From positions 319,291 to 383,290 of the forward strand of contig JACRLG010000028.1 in NCBI GenBank assembly GCA_016235345.1: a stretch of 64,000 nucleotides of DNA, given 5' to 3'. The stretch comes from Deltaproteobacteria bacterium. Its GTDB lineage: Bacteria; Desulfobacterota; Desulfobacteria; Desulfobacterales; Desulfatibacillaceae. A program made the position numbers and the translations under genes. Below, piece after piece: positions 15,182 through 23,785 of the stretch. Position 1 is the first letter of the stretch; every line of letters begins with the position of its first letter. The notes beneath the pieces were generated by a model. It was not told the origin of the DNA. It saw only the letters and a program-made list of their open reading frames with translations, and searched no databases.

Positions 15182-16672
15182 TTATGGAATCAGCCTGTTG
15201 TATCCGGTTTCCGGGTCGTGTTTCACCTTCATGGTCGTTCCGATCAGCTCGGTTTTCTCCCACGAATCAAGGTCAACGTCAGCTCTTTCCGCGCGGGCGA
15301 AGGCCCTTCTTCCATCCTTTAGCCTCCCAAGGGCGGTGGCGTGTTCGGCCTCGCCGGTCCTGTCGTGGAGCACCACCAGGGATTCCACCAGAAGATCGCC
15401 CTCGGCCTTTTCCACGGCGTCTGGAAGGGCCGAATCGTCGATCATGCCCTGGGCGCAGGCGTTGTCGGGGGCGGTCCAGCCGTCTTTTAGGGGTTCTCCG
15501 CCGTAGATTCCAACGGCCCAGCGGGTGTTGTACCAGCCAAGTGAGGTGACAAGGGCGAGGCTTTTCCGGTCGGCCCTTATGCGCTCCGTGGCCTCGGCCA
15601 CCGCGTGCAGGCTGTAGTTGTTGCCGGGGCCGCCGAAATAGGGGAGGCCGCCTGTGAGGCTTATGGGCCTTGGGTCATCGGGGGACACCCCAAGCTCCAG
15701 CATGGCCGCTTCCACGGCCCAGGGAAAGCAGGAGTAGAAATCGAAATGGGCGATGTCGCCGATTCCGCATCCCGCGCCGGAAAAGGCCAGTTTGGCGGCT
15801 GCGTCCAGGGCCGGGGCGTCGTGGAGAAGGGGCCTTTTGCTTACCATGCGCACGTTTTGGAGGGCCGCGCCGGAAAGGGGATAGACCAGCCGGTCGGAGG
15901 AAATCCCAAGGGAGCGGGCGGTTTCATCGCTCATTAAAAGCACCGCAGCAGCCTGATCCACGAAGATGTTGGCGTTCATGCGAAGGGTGTAGGGGTGGCC
16001 CACCATGCGGTTTTTAGGGCCGGGGATGGAAATTTCACCGGCGGAAAGGGCGGCGCGGCTCCACGAGTACGGGTTTTGCGCGGCGATTTCCGAGAGCCTT
16101 TCGCAGATGCCGCCCATGTATCTGCGGTGGGTTTCGTGATCGTGGCCAAGGTGCGCCCGCATGGCGTTTTCGAAAAACGCGTAGGCGTAGGAGGGCGCGA
16201 AGATGCCGTTTCGCATCTCGTAGTCCGTGAAGGCGGGCGGCTCCGGGTCGAAGGGGTTTTCCTCCTTTTCCGGCCAGCCGAGATCCGCGCCCGAACGCTG
16301 AATCTGGCGCTCGGAAAAGGCCGCTTCCGCGCCGCAGATAAGAACCGCCCTCATCCTGCCTTCCCGAATGGCCGTGGCCGCCTTGAAAAGAAGGCCCTGG
16401 GGGGTGGTGCCGCCGATGGGCGCGTAGATGGTTTCCACCGGGGCCACCGAAAGCCTCCGGGCGAGGTCGCCGCACGGGTTCCTGTAGCCGTGGCTCATGG
16501 TGCGGACCATGAAAATTCCGTCGCACACGCTTTTCGCGTTCGGCCCGGCATCGTCAAAGGCCGCCAGGGAAACCGCAGCCATGAGGCTTAGGGGGTCTTT
16601 GGGATCGACGGTATCCGGCCCCTGTATGAGCTGGGCCGCGCCCGCGATGGCGGGAATTATAGATGAAGGCAC
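15182..16672 (-). CDS. Thiolase-like protein (TLP1-type acetyl-CoA acetyltransferase homologue)
   Basis: A 496-residue thiolase-superfamily protein. The first domain holds GGTTPQGLLFKAATAI and AVLICGAEAAFS, where classical thiolases place a nucleophilic Cys in NxxCGSG; no equivalent Cys is obvious. The second domain holds IAHFDFYSCFPWAVE and TGGLPYFGGPGNNYS, the latter replacing the classical GGHPxGxSG. About 100 extra C-terminal residues (DRTGEAEHATALGRLKDGRR) match the additional domain of type 1 thiolase-like proteins. Such proteins are linked to acyl-CoA or sterol metabolism, but the reaction is not established. In a species rich in acyl-CoA genes, an acyl-CoA condensing or cleaving role is plausible. 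No neighbouring acyl-CoA ligase is seen. Confidence 0.83.
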   Translation of the reverse strand: MPSSIIPAIAGAAQLIQGPDTVDPKDPLSLMAAVSLAAFDDAGPNAKSVCDGIFMVRTMSHGYRNPCGDLARRLSVAPVETIYAPIGGTTPQGLLFKAATAIREGRMRAVLICGAEAAFSERQIQRSGADLGWPEKEENPFDPEPPAFTDYEMRNGIFAPSYAYAFFENAMRAHLGHDHETHRRYMGGICERLSEIAAQNPYSWSRAALSAGEISIPGPKNRMVGHPYTLRMNANIFVDQAAAVLLMSDETARSLGISSDRLVYPLSGAALQNVRMVSKRPLLHDAPALDAAAKLAFSGAGCGIGDIAHFDFYSCFPWAVEAAMLELGVSPDDPRPISLTGGLPYFGGPGNNYSLHAVAEATERIRADRKSLALVTSLGWYNTRWAVGIYGGEPLKDGWTAPDNACAQGMIDDSALPDAVEKAEGDLLVESLVVLHDRTGEAEHATALGRLKDGRRAFARAERADVDLDSWEKTELIGTTMKVKHDPETGYNRLIP

Positions 16673-16734
16673 TGGGGGAACCTCGCGGTTTTATGTTCCG
16701 GATTCTGACAGCCCGTGGGGACACAACAATTTTA

Positions 16735-16800
16735 CAGGCTGATGAAAAACGATGAGCCGCAAGGCGCGCAACACAGCGGATCGCGTTTTAGGGCAGCCTG
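16735..16800. repeat. Stop-abutting hairpin repeat, copy 4 (short form without core)
   Basis: CAGGCTGATGAAAAACGATG and the far arm CGCGTTTTAGGGCAGCCTG pair as in the other copies, but the inner core with the GTAC apex is absent, so only 66 bp remain. It ends one base before the stop codon of the CBS-ACT gene. Confidence 0.8.
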
Positions 16801-17400
16801 TCATTCCGCCACCTTGTAGCCCGCGTCGGCAAGGGCTTTCCGGGCCTCGGCGCTCCCCGCCGTTTCAAGCCGGAACACCCTTTTCGGCGAATCCGGTTTG
16901 GCGTCGGGAAGCCCTATGCTTATGATGTTGCCGCCCGCCCCGGTTATGATGGCGCAGGCGCGGCTCACCGCGTCGGGGCCGGGCCCGGTTTCAACAAGAA
17001 GGCGCACGCTCTGGGTGAGAAGGCCCATCATCTCGATGAAGGCCCCAAGTATGTCGATGACGGTGATGACGCCCGCCAGCCGCCCGTTGTCGTCAACAAC
17101 CGGCATTCCGCCGATTTTTTTCTTGTGGATGAGCCGGGCCGCGTCCTCCACGTCGTCGTTCACGTGGGCGGTGAAGGGGTTTGAAATCATGAGGTCCTTC
17201 AAGTCGACGTCCGCAACCAGGCTCGGCAGGAAGCCCTGCTTGAGGTCCGCCAGGGTCAGGAAGCCCACCAGGCGGTTTTCCCGGTCCACCACCGGAAGAT
17301 GCCTTATCGCGTTGTCCTTCATTATAGCGATGGCGTCGGCTATGGATGCGTTGCGGCGAATGCTTACGGGGTCGCTTGTCATTATCGATTTGACGCGCAT
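16801..17400 (-). CDS. CBS-domain pair with C-terminal ACT-like domain
   Basis: A 199-residue cytoplasmic sensor. Two CBS motifs are clear: VKSIMTSDPVSIRRNASIADA with HLPVVDRENRLVGFLTLADL, then LMISNPFTAHVNDDVEDA with GGMPVVDDNGRLAGVITVIDIL. They form a Bateman module that binds adenine nucleotides in relatives. Residues 130-199 resemble an ACT domain (VRLLVETGPGPDAVSRACAI, NIISIGLPD), which binds amino acids in relatives. CBS-ACT proteins of this build are common in deltaproteobacteria and of unknown target. Its stop codon directly abuts a hairpin repeat. Ligands are not visible from sequence. Confidence 0.85.
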   Translation of the reverse strand: MRVKSIMTSDPVSIRRNASIADAIAIMKDNAIRHLPVVDRENRLVGFLTLADLKQGFLPSLVADVDLKDLMISNPFTAHVNDDVEDAARLIHKKKIGGMPVVDDNGRLAGVITVIDILGAFIEMMGLLTQSVRLLVETGPGPDAVSRACAIITGAGGNIISIGLPDAKPDSPKRVFRLETAGSAEARKALADAGYKVAE

Positions 17401-17449
17401 TTCATTGCCTCCTTTGGAATTTGACCGGCCATACGCCCCCTTTTACACC

Positions 17450-17500
17450 GGCGCGAAAAAAAAGAAAAGGCCGGACGGGCCATAAGCCACATCCGGCTTT
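17450..17500 (-). terminator. Rho-independent terminator of the 17550-18296 gene
   Basis: On the minus strand GCCGGAT pairs with GTCCGGC across about 15 bases, followed by CTTTTCTTTTTTTTTC. On the plus strand the same stem is followed by five T, so it may act both ways. Confidence 0.75.
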
Positions 17501-17549
17501 TTCATGCGCGGAAAGTTTTACGCTGTTCGCTGCGATCAGCTCCAGACGC

Positions 17550-18296
17550 CTACTTGGCCTTTTTTTTCGGGGGAGGCGGGGTGGAGCCGATCTGGCCCGG
17601 CATGTCGGATTTCCTGTAGCCTGCGGGCGGCTCGAAGAGCTTGGGGCTCTGGGTTCCCACCTTTATCTTGCGAAGGATGGTGGATGTGCCGTCGCTGGTC
17701 ACGGTCTTGATGGGGGCTCCCAGGTCCTCGGCTATCCACACGGTGGAGACGATATCCCTTTTCATCTGGGCCATGAATTTTTTCATCTGGGCGGCCTGGG
17801 GCCCCGGCATGGACTCCACCGCCTTCATCTGGTCGGCGATTTCCTTGCCCATGACATCGTCCATTTTAATGGTGAACTGCCACTTGGTGCAGGCCCATCC
17901 GTCCACCCTTTCGGTTCCCAGCTTCTTTTTGCCCACCGACTTGTCGAAGTCCTTCAGCATTGCCGGAAGCTCGTTCGGGTCCATGGGCATCACGGTGTAG
18001 GTTTTGGAGAGGTGGTCCACCACGTAGACGAGTTTCTTGTCCAGGCGTACGATGGTGGTGTTGTTCCCCTCGTCCCAGCGGGACATGGTCTTGGCCATGA
18101 AGACCTTGGCGATCTGGGTTCTGGGCACCATGGAGGTGTCCATGCCGGGCATGACGCCGGGGTTTTTCGTGGGATCAGTGGTTATGACCTCCTCCGCCGA
18201 AAATTCCTTTTTGAGCATGTTGGGGCCGAAGGCGAAGACCACTGACGGAATCAAAAGCAGGGCCGCCACAAGGTAAAAAACCGACTTTTGCTTCAT
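17550..18296 (-). CDS. Secreted protein, DUF4412-like
   Basis: A 248-residue exported protein with a signal peptide (MKQKSVFYLVAALLLIPSVVFA). The body holds LDKKLVYVVDHLSKTYTVMP, GTERVDGWACTKWQF and VSTVWIAEDLGAPIKTV, a pattern shared with DUF4412-type periplasmic proteins in which a reporter-like fold resembles LolA or outer-membrane lipoprotein carriers. The C-terminus is Pro/Lys-rich (STPPPPKKKAK). It follows ydbL-like and the large AsmA-like gene on the same strand but is separated by tandem repeats and a hairpin repeat. A terminator follows. An envelope role is inferred from the signal peptide and neighbours. Confidence 0.65.
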   Translation of the reverse strand: MKQKSVFYLVAALLLIPSVVFAFGPNMLKKEFSAEEVITTDPTKNPGVMPGMDTSMVPRTQIAKVFMAKTMSRWDEGNNTTIVRLDKKLVYVVDHLSKTYTVMPMDPNELPAMLKDFDKSVGKKKLGTERVDGWACTKWQFTIKMDDVMGKEIADQMKAVESMPGPQAAQMKKFMAQMKRDIVSTVWIAEDLGAPIKTVTSDGTSTILRKIKVGTQSPKLFEPPAGYRKSDMPGQIGSTPPPPKKKAK

Positions 18297-18359
18297 GGAA
18301 AAAGATCTCCAGTCTTATTGAGCGTTGAAAAGAATGAGTATTGATTCCCGGTTTTATCC

Positions 18360-18450
18360 GGTCACGAAAACAACCCGCCCGCCAGGGCCGGTCATGAAAA
18401 ATCAGCACCCGACCAAGGCCGGACACGAAAATTCGCCACCCCGCGAGGGC
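18360..18450. repeat. Three degenerate 30-31 bp tandem repeats
   Basis: Units at 18360-18389, 18390-18420 and 18421-18450 share GG(T/A)CA(C/T)GAAAA near the start and an A/G GGCC or AGGGC end. They lie between the DUF4412-like gene and hairpin copy 5, which overlaps the last unit by a few bases. Confidence 0.65.
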
Positions 18451-18565
18451 GATTGAGAACGATGAGCTGCAAGGAAGGCGAGCGGCGCGGGAAGGAATAG
18501 TACTTTTCGTACATTCCGACCCGCGCCGTGACGCCTGACACAGCAGATCGCGTTCTCAGACGCCC
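18447..18565. repeat. Stop-abutting hairpin repeat, copy 5
   Basis: GGGCGATTGAGAACG pairs with CGTTCTCAGACGCCC, and inner GGCGCGGGAAGGAATAGTAC pairs with GTACATTCCGACCCGCGCC. It ends four bases before the YdbL-like stop codon. Confidence 0.85.
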
Positions 18566-18569
18566 GCCG

Positions 18570-19190
18570 CTATTTCTTCTTCCAGGAGCCGGAGGGGTCC
18601 TGAATATACCACCCCGCCGGGGCCTTTCCCTGCCATTCCTTGGCGAAAACGTCGTTAACCTTCCCGGCCTGGGCGGGGTCGATGCCGAGCGCTCCGGCGA
18701 CTTCCTGGTAGAGCTTGGTGCGGGCCTGGTTGTCGCCGTCGATGAGGCGTTTCAGTTCCCCTACCTCCTTGAGGCCCAGGCCTTCGGGGCCCTTAAAGAC
18801 CAGGAGCCCGTCTTTGCCTATTCCCACCCGGCCCGCGTCGTAATGGGCGGCGAGCTTGGCGTGGTTGGCGGTTATCTGGTCTTTAAGCGCGCGGATGTTG
18901 GCGTTGGAAACCGTGGTGGCGTCGTCTGCCCAGGCGCTCTTGGGGGAGATGATGTCAAGAAGGGCGACTACCGCGCGTTTTCCGAGCGATGACGAGGGCT
19001 TGGGGGCCTCTGCCGCAGGCTGGGCATCCTTGGCCGGTGTTCCGGCGGCCTTGGTTCCGTAAACCTCGTCGACGATTTCCTCTGCGGCCTTCTGGACCTT
19101 GGCCGCCGGAAAATAGATGTTCACCGTCACACAGGCCGCTATGAAGCCCACGGCCATGCTTAAGGCCAGAAATTTGTTCCATTGGGACAT
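18570..19190 (-). CDS. YdbL-like DUF1318 lipoprotein
   Basis: A 206-residue protein whose N-terminus MSQWNKFLALSMAVGFIAAC looks like a lipoprotein signal with Cys 20 as the lipidation site. Residues 21-45 (VTVNIYFPAAKVQKAAEEIVDEV) resemble the conserved YdbL/YnbE opening. The second half (GELKRLIDGDNQARTKLYQEVA, then WYIQDPSGSWKKK) matches the DUF1318 pattern. A Pro/Ala-rich spacer separates them. In Escherichia coli the ydbH-ynbE-ydbL operon acts in envelope lipid homeostasis, and here the large YdbH/AsmA-like protein is directly upstream at a 75-bp gap. The pairing supports a shared outer-membrane role, here inferred rather than shown. Confidence 0.75.
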   Translation of the reverse strand: MSQWNKFLALSMAVGFIAACVTVNIYFPAAKVQKAAEEIVDEVYGTKAAGTPAKDAQPAAEAPKPSSSLGKRAVVALLDIISPKSAWADDATTVSNANIRALKDQITANHAKLAAHYDAGRVGIGKDGLLVFKGPEGLGLKEVGELKRLIDGDNQARTKLYQEVAGALGIDPAQAGKVNDVFAKEWQGKAPAGWYIQDPSGSWKKK

Positions 19191-19265
19191 GACACATCCT
19201 CCTTGAAGTTGGCGCTGATTTTTTTCGGAAACAGCCTATAGTCCGGGCGACACACGGACAGGCGC

Positions 19266-22200
19266 TTATTCTGCTCCCATCCTGACTTCCGGCCCTTTCC
19301 CGTCCCCCCTGACCCGCTGGATTCTCTCCAGCATGTCGGAGAAGCTGATCTTGTTTTCCAGGTTCCTGTTTATCACGTTTATGCCGCGTATCAAAGGTCT
19401 TTTGACGAGATATTCCACACCGCCCTCCCGCACCAGGCCCCTCACCGAGAAGGTGTCGTTCCGCAAGGTGCAGGAAAAACCCATGGCCTCGTAGGGGAAG
19501 GCCTCGAACACCTTTGTCATGAGGCTGACCCCCATGCCGGTGAGGCCGGAGCCGGACGACACCACCGCGATGGAGTTCACGGCCTCCAGGGTCACCTTCT
19601 GGGGCACCCCCTTTTTGCGCACCGACCGCACCGCAAGGTCGAAGGCAACCGGCTGGCCCTGGGCTATGGCCACTTTTGACGCGGTAATGTCCACGTTGCC
19701 TAAAATGAGGCCCGCGCCGAGAGCGGTGGTGAAGGGCTTCAAGTCAACTCCGGTTATGTTTACGTCCGCCCCTATGGTGCGGCCCATGCCGAGCGGGTCG
19801 GCCACCGAAAGGCCGCTCACCGCGAGCTTTCCGCCGAAGAAGGTGCCGGAAAGACCGCCGCCGATGGCGACCTTCTTGCCGGTGGCGACTATGGGGGCGA
19901 GGGTTCCGCCGATTTTTCCCGAAAGGGCCATGCCGGAGGGCAGCTTGGACATGTCAAGCTCGCTCAAAACCGCCGACAGCCGGGCCGAAAAGCCGGACGA
20001 AAGGGGCTCCATCACCCTTATGCCCGAAAGGACGATGTCAGAGCCGAAAACCGGCACCCTTATGTCCTCCTTCACCCAGAACCGGTTTTTCATGAGGGCC
20101 ACGGAAAGATCGTAAGGCCCGGCGTTCACCGGCCCCGCCGTGAGCTTTTTGACGGTCAGCCTGCCCCAGTCGGGCATGGCCTCCGGCTGCTTCGGCCCTT
20201 CCGCCCCGAAGCGGTAGGAAAGGGGAAGATCGAGGACAAGCCCGGAAATATTCGCCCCCTTTTCCTGGGAAAGGCCCATGTCCCGCACCGAAAGGCTGCC
20301 CGAAACGTCGGTTATCCCGCTTTTGCGGGTGACGGAAAGGGCCATCGCAAGGCCGCCGGAAATCGCCGTTCCGGCCATGTCGGGCCTTGCGGCGGCAAGG
20401 GTGTCTTTTATGAAGGCGGTCCAGATGCCGGTCAGGTCCGCCCGGTCAAGGTTCACCCTGCCGGAAAAATCAAGGTCTTTTCCGGCTTTTGAAAGATCGC
20501 CCGTAACTTTAAGAAGCCCCAGGTTGCCCACGCCGCCCTTGAAATCAAGGCCCTTTATGCCCTTTGCGCCAACGGGCCGCCCGTACGCCTTGGCGCTTAC
20601 GGGGAGCTTGGCGAAATCCATGTAAAGGGTCTTATAGAGAAACTCCCCCTTTTTCGCGGCCAGGGAAAGGGTGACCGGCGGGTTTTCGCCAAGGGATGTT
20701 TTGGCGTCAAGGGCGACCGTTATGGACTGGCCCATGACGGATCCGTCCGGAGAGGAGAGGGAGAGGTCGGAAAGGGCCGAATCGAGCCTTATAACTCCGT
20801 TTTTGGCGATGTCGCCCGAAATTCCCACGGCTCCGGTCAACGCCCAGTCCCTGACGGGAAAATCGGTGAAGGCCGGGGCCAGGGCTGCGAGTTTTTCAAG
20901 GGTAAGGCCCTTTGCGGAAAATTTTCCCGATGGTTTTCCGTCAAGGATTTCCAGATGTCCGGAAATTTCCCCGAGGCTGCCGGATTCAAGATGGAGATTC
21001 CGGGCTGTCAGGTTTTTGCCGGAAATTGCGAGGTCTCCGCCCGCGCTGGCCCTGCCTATGTCCACTTCCTTGCCTTTAAGCCAGAGGCCCCCCTTGGGGA
21101 GGACCAGGGAAAAGCCCCTTAGTGACGTAGAAAGAAGGGTTCCCGAAACCGGGATGGAGAGCGCGAGCCCCCTTGCCTTAACCTGCCCCCTGTCCACATC
21201 GGCGGTGGCCGTTACAAGGCCGGAAACCAGGGCCTTGGCGGAGGCCGGGCCCTTTATGTCCATCCTGGCCCGTCCCCTGGCCGACAGGCCGGGGAGCGCG
21301 GCGGAAAAATCCGTGGCGGAAAGGGCGAGGGCGAGCCTTTCGCGGCCCGCCGCGCCGGAAAAGGCCAGGGACGCAGCAGCCTTAAGGGCTTGATTGGCGG
21401 GTTTCGCGGGCTCCGCCCGGTCAAGGGCGGCGGAAAGGTTCCCGGAGACCGCCCAGGGGCCTTTGAAGGGGCCGGAAGCCAAGGCCCTGCCTGAAATTTT
21501 TCCCGAAAAATCTTTCATGACTCCCGTCAGCTCCGAAAGGACGATTCCGGCGGAAAAATTCCGCCCCGTAACTGTCCCTATGACGGATGCGCGGGCCTTT
21601 CCGTCTACATTGGGGAAATTTTTTCCGGTTCCGGCCCCTGGTCCCGGTTTCACCGAGGCGTCAATGGCGGCCTTCACGCTGTAAGGGCCAGCCGCAGGCC
21701 CTGAAGCCGCAAGGGTTCCGGCCCCGGTGAGAAAAAGCCCCCTGTGGGCGGCTGAAAGACCGGAGAGGTCGGCGCTCAAGTCGAATTTTTGGGCCGTGGT
21801 GCGGACTTTCACGCTTGCCCTGGCCGAAACCGGGGGGAGGTCGTCCGGCCCTCCCCGGCCCTTGGCCGGTGCAAGCGAAAGGGCGAGGTCGCCGTTGACG
21901 GAAAGGGGCTTTTTGCCGGATCGCGCCGCAGTCAGCCTTCCCGAAAGGCTTGCCGAAAGTCCGCGAAAAACGGCGTCTGCGGCATCGATGTCGGCCCCGG
22001 CCTCCAGTATTCCGCCCCCGGCCCTGCCGTCGGCGGAAAATCTCATCATGCCGGACGCGCCCGCCGGTCCGCTTGAAGTGCGCACGGCCAGAGCCCGGAC
22101 AGCCCCGCCGGATTTCCATTCAAAGGGGCCTCCATACGGCCCTTTGGCCGAGGCGGACAGGCCGACGGTCTCCATGGCGCTCCCCTTGTGGAGAATCCGC

Positions 22201-23540
22201 GCAGATGCGGGCGAGACGCTTATCTCAAATCCTTCGCGCCCGGCCTTTCCGGCAAGGGTGAGGGAAGCGGCCCCGGAAACCGGGGCGGGCTTCGGGGCCT
22301 TGGGGTCCGGGGCAAAGGCGGCCTTCAGGTTTCCCTTAAACGAGAAGGGGCCTTTCAGGGGGCCAACCGCCGCGACCCTTGCGGAAAGGCCGGAAACGTC
22401 GAAACCCGTCATCCTGCCCGAAACCCGCATGGGATCGAGCGAAACCGCAGCCTTTCCCTTTTCCAGAGTGGCCGTGACCGAAAAGGAGCCCCTGGGCTCG
22501 AAGGGCCGGGCGGAAGCCGGGATCAGGGGGCCGAGGCCCGCAACAAGGTGCGCAAGGTCCGATACCGTGATCTTTGCTTTTGCCGAAAGGTCGGAGGTTT
22601 TCGAGCCTTTCGCCTCGCCTTCCAGGCTTGCAAGGCTCCCCAGCGCGAGGCTTTTTACCGCCACCGACGGAGCGCTTCTGAAAGGATAGACCCCCTTTGC
22701 GGCAAGCCTTATGGGTAGCCCCTTCCAGCCCGCCTTCTCCGAGACGCTGATGTCCGCCGACGGAACCTTTGCCGCAAGGGATGAAACCGTCAATCCGTCC
22801 CTGTCCAGGGAAAAATCCGCCAGGGCCGTCACCTTTCCCGAAAATCGCGGGTGGGAGACGGCCATTTCGGGGGCTTCCATCTTCCCGGAGAGCAAGGGCG
22901 TCCTGTTGAGAGTACCGGAAATTCTGACCGGGCCGGACGCTTTTTCCGTGGGGCTGGCTCCCTGCCAGGAGCAGAGGGCGCTTGCCGAAAGGGTGCGGGT
23001 GTCGTTCGCGCCTGGGGCGATTGTTGCGGAAAGCTCCTTCACGGCGGCCCTTCCCTTGCCGACTGGAAGGCTTATGTCGCAGTCACTGATTCTTGCTTCC
23101 GAAATATCGAAGATTTTTTGAAGCCCTGAAATATCGGGGGGCGCGGGGCGCTTTTCCTCTTTTTTGGGCGACGGCCTTATTTCGGCCCTAAGCCCGCGCA
23201 CTTCCACCAGCCTTATGAGGGGCTCGCCCCGCCTTTTGGCTGAAAAATCCGGGTAAACCGCGCCGTGGTCGAGTTTGGCGGTGATGGTGGGGAGGATTAT
23301 TTCGAGGTTTTCCACCCGCGCCAGCATGGGCCAGATGGATAGCTCGACGTCGCCCGCAGTGGCGGTTCCGCCCGCCGCCGCCACGGCCTTTTGGGCCAGG
23401 GGCCACAGGATTTGGGGGCGGTAAAGGATGATCCCAATGGCTATGGCCAGAAAAACACCGGCAATTCCTGCGGCGAAAACGCCCCACAGGGCGGCGCGCC
23501 TCACGATCCGCCTGGTTTTTCCGGGCTTGTCCGGCTCCAT
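19266..23540 (-). CDS. ydbH: Very large YdbH/AsmA-like intermembrane transport protein
   Basis: A 1424-residue protein with one N-terminal membrane segment (residues 17-37) and a long periplasmic body rich in Ser, Gly and Lys. Repeated short stretches of ISGTL, LSARG and SAKASV type suggest beta-groove repeats, as in AsmA/TamB/YdbH bridge proteins. The C-terminal part, LDLPLSYRFG, DVNITGVDLKPFTTAL and EYLVKRPLIRGINVINR, resembles the YdbH C-terminus, which contacts YnbE in relatives. It is about 60% longer than E. coli YdbH. A YdbL-like gene follows. A MITE-like element lies 28 bases upstream of the start. Phospholipid transfer between membranes is known for the family, inferred here. Confidence 0.75.
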   Translation of the reverse strand: MEPDKPGKTRRIVRRAALWGVFAAGIAGVFLAIAIGIILYRPQILWPLAQKAVAAAGGTATAGDVELSIWPMLARVENLEIILPTITAKLDHGAVYPDFSAKRRGEPLIRLVEVRGLRAEIRPSPKKEEKRPAPPDISGLQKIFDISEARISDCDISLPVGKGRAAVKELSATIAPGANDTRTLSASALCSWQGASPTEKASGPVRISGTLNRTPLLSGKMEAPEMAVSHPRFSGKVTALADFSLDRDGLTVSSLAAKVPSADISVSEKAGWKGLPIRLAAKGVYPFRSAPSVAVKSLALGSLASLEGEAKGSKTSDLSAKAKITVSDLAHLVAGLGPLIPASARPFEPRGSFSVTATLEKGKAAVSLDPMRVSGRMTGFDVSGLSARVAAVGPLKGPFSFKGNLKAAFAPDPKAPKPAPVSGAASLTLAGKAGREGFEISVSPASARILHKGSAMETVGLSASAKGPYGGPFEWKSGGAVRALAVRTSSGPAGASGMMRFSADGRAGGGILEAGADIDAADAVFRGLSASLSGRLTAARSGKKPLSVNGDLALSLAPAKGRGGPDDLPPVSARASVKVRTTAQKFDLSADLSGLSAAHRGLFLTGAGTLAASGPAAGPYSVKAAIDASVKPGPGAGTGKNFPNVDGKARASVIGTVTGRNFSAGIVLSELTGVMKDFSGKISGRALASGPFKGPWAVSGNLSAALDRAEPAKPANQALKAAASLAFSGAAGRERLALALSATDFSAALPGLSARGRARMDIKGPASAKALVSGLVTATADVDRGQVKARGLALSIPVSGTLLSTSLRGFSLVLPKGGLWLKGKEVDIGRASAGGDLAISGKNLTARNLHLESGSLGEISGHLEILDGKPSGKFSAKGLTLEKLAALAPAFTDFPVRDWALTGAVGISGDIAKNGVIRLDSALSDLSLSSPDGSVMGQSITVALDAKTSLGENPPVTLSLAAKKGEFLYKTLYMDFAKLPVSAKAYGRPVGAKGIKGLDFKGGVGNLGLLKVTGDLSKAGKDLDFSGRVNLDRADLTGIWTAFIKDTLAAARPDMAGTAISGGLAMALSVTRKSGITDVSGSLSVRDMGLSQEKGANISGLVLDLPLSYRFGAEGPKQPEAMPDWGRLTVKKLTAGPVNAGPYDLSVALMKNRFWVKEDIRVPVFGSDIVLSGIRVMEPLSSGFSARLSAVLSELDMSKLPSGMALSGKIGGTLAPIVATGKKVAIGGGLSGTFFGGKLAVSGLSVADPLGMGRTIGADVNITGVDLKPFTTALGAGLILGNVDITASKVAIAQGQPVAFDLAVRSVRKKGVPQKVTLEAVNSIAVVSSGSGLTGMGVSLMTKVFEAFPYEAMGFSCTLRNDTFSVRGLVREGGVEYLVKRPLIRGINVINRNLENKISFSDMLERIQRVRGDGKGPEVRMGAE

Positions 23541-23568
23541 GGAAAATCTTTCCCGCTCATTCAGGATA

Positions 23569-23776
23569 GTGGCTCTATATTATTTTCAGCTTAGTCGCTG
23601 TACATTTATAGAAAAGCCGAAGCGGTCAAGGCTCGTCGCCCCGGCGAAAGCCGGGGTCCAGAAAAAGACTGCAAAGAGCAAAAACTGGATTCCGGCCTAC
23701 GCCGGAATGACGGAGTGCGGGGCTTTTCCGGTTCCGATTAGCCTGTATTAAAAAGCTGAGAATAGTTCATAGCCAC
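23569..23776. mobile_element. 208-bp MITE-like element, copy 2 (inverted)
   Basis: Inverted copy of the 8578-8785 element, same length, beginning GTGGCTCTATATTATTTTCAG and ending CTGAGAATAGTTCATAGCCAC. It fills nearly all the space between the GNAT gene stop (23786) and the YdbH-like start (23540). Any promoter for the YdbH-like gene would lie in or near it. Confidence 0.8.
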
Positions 23777-23785
23777 ATTCAGGAT

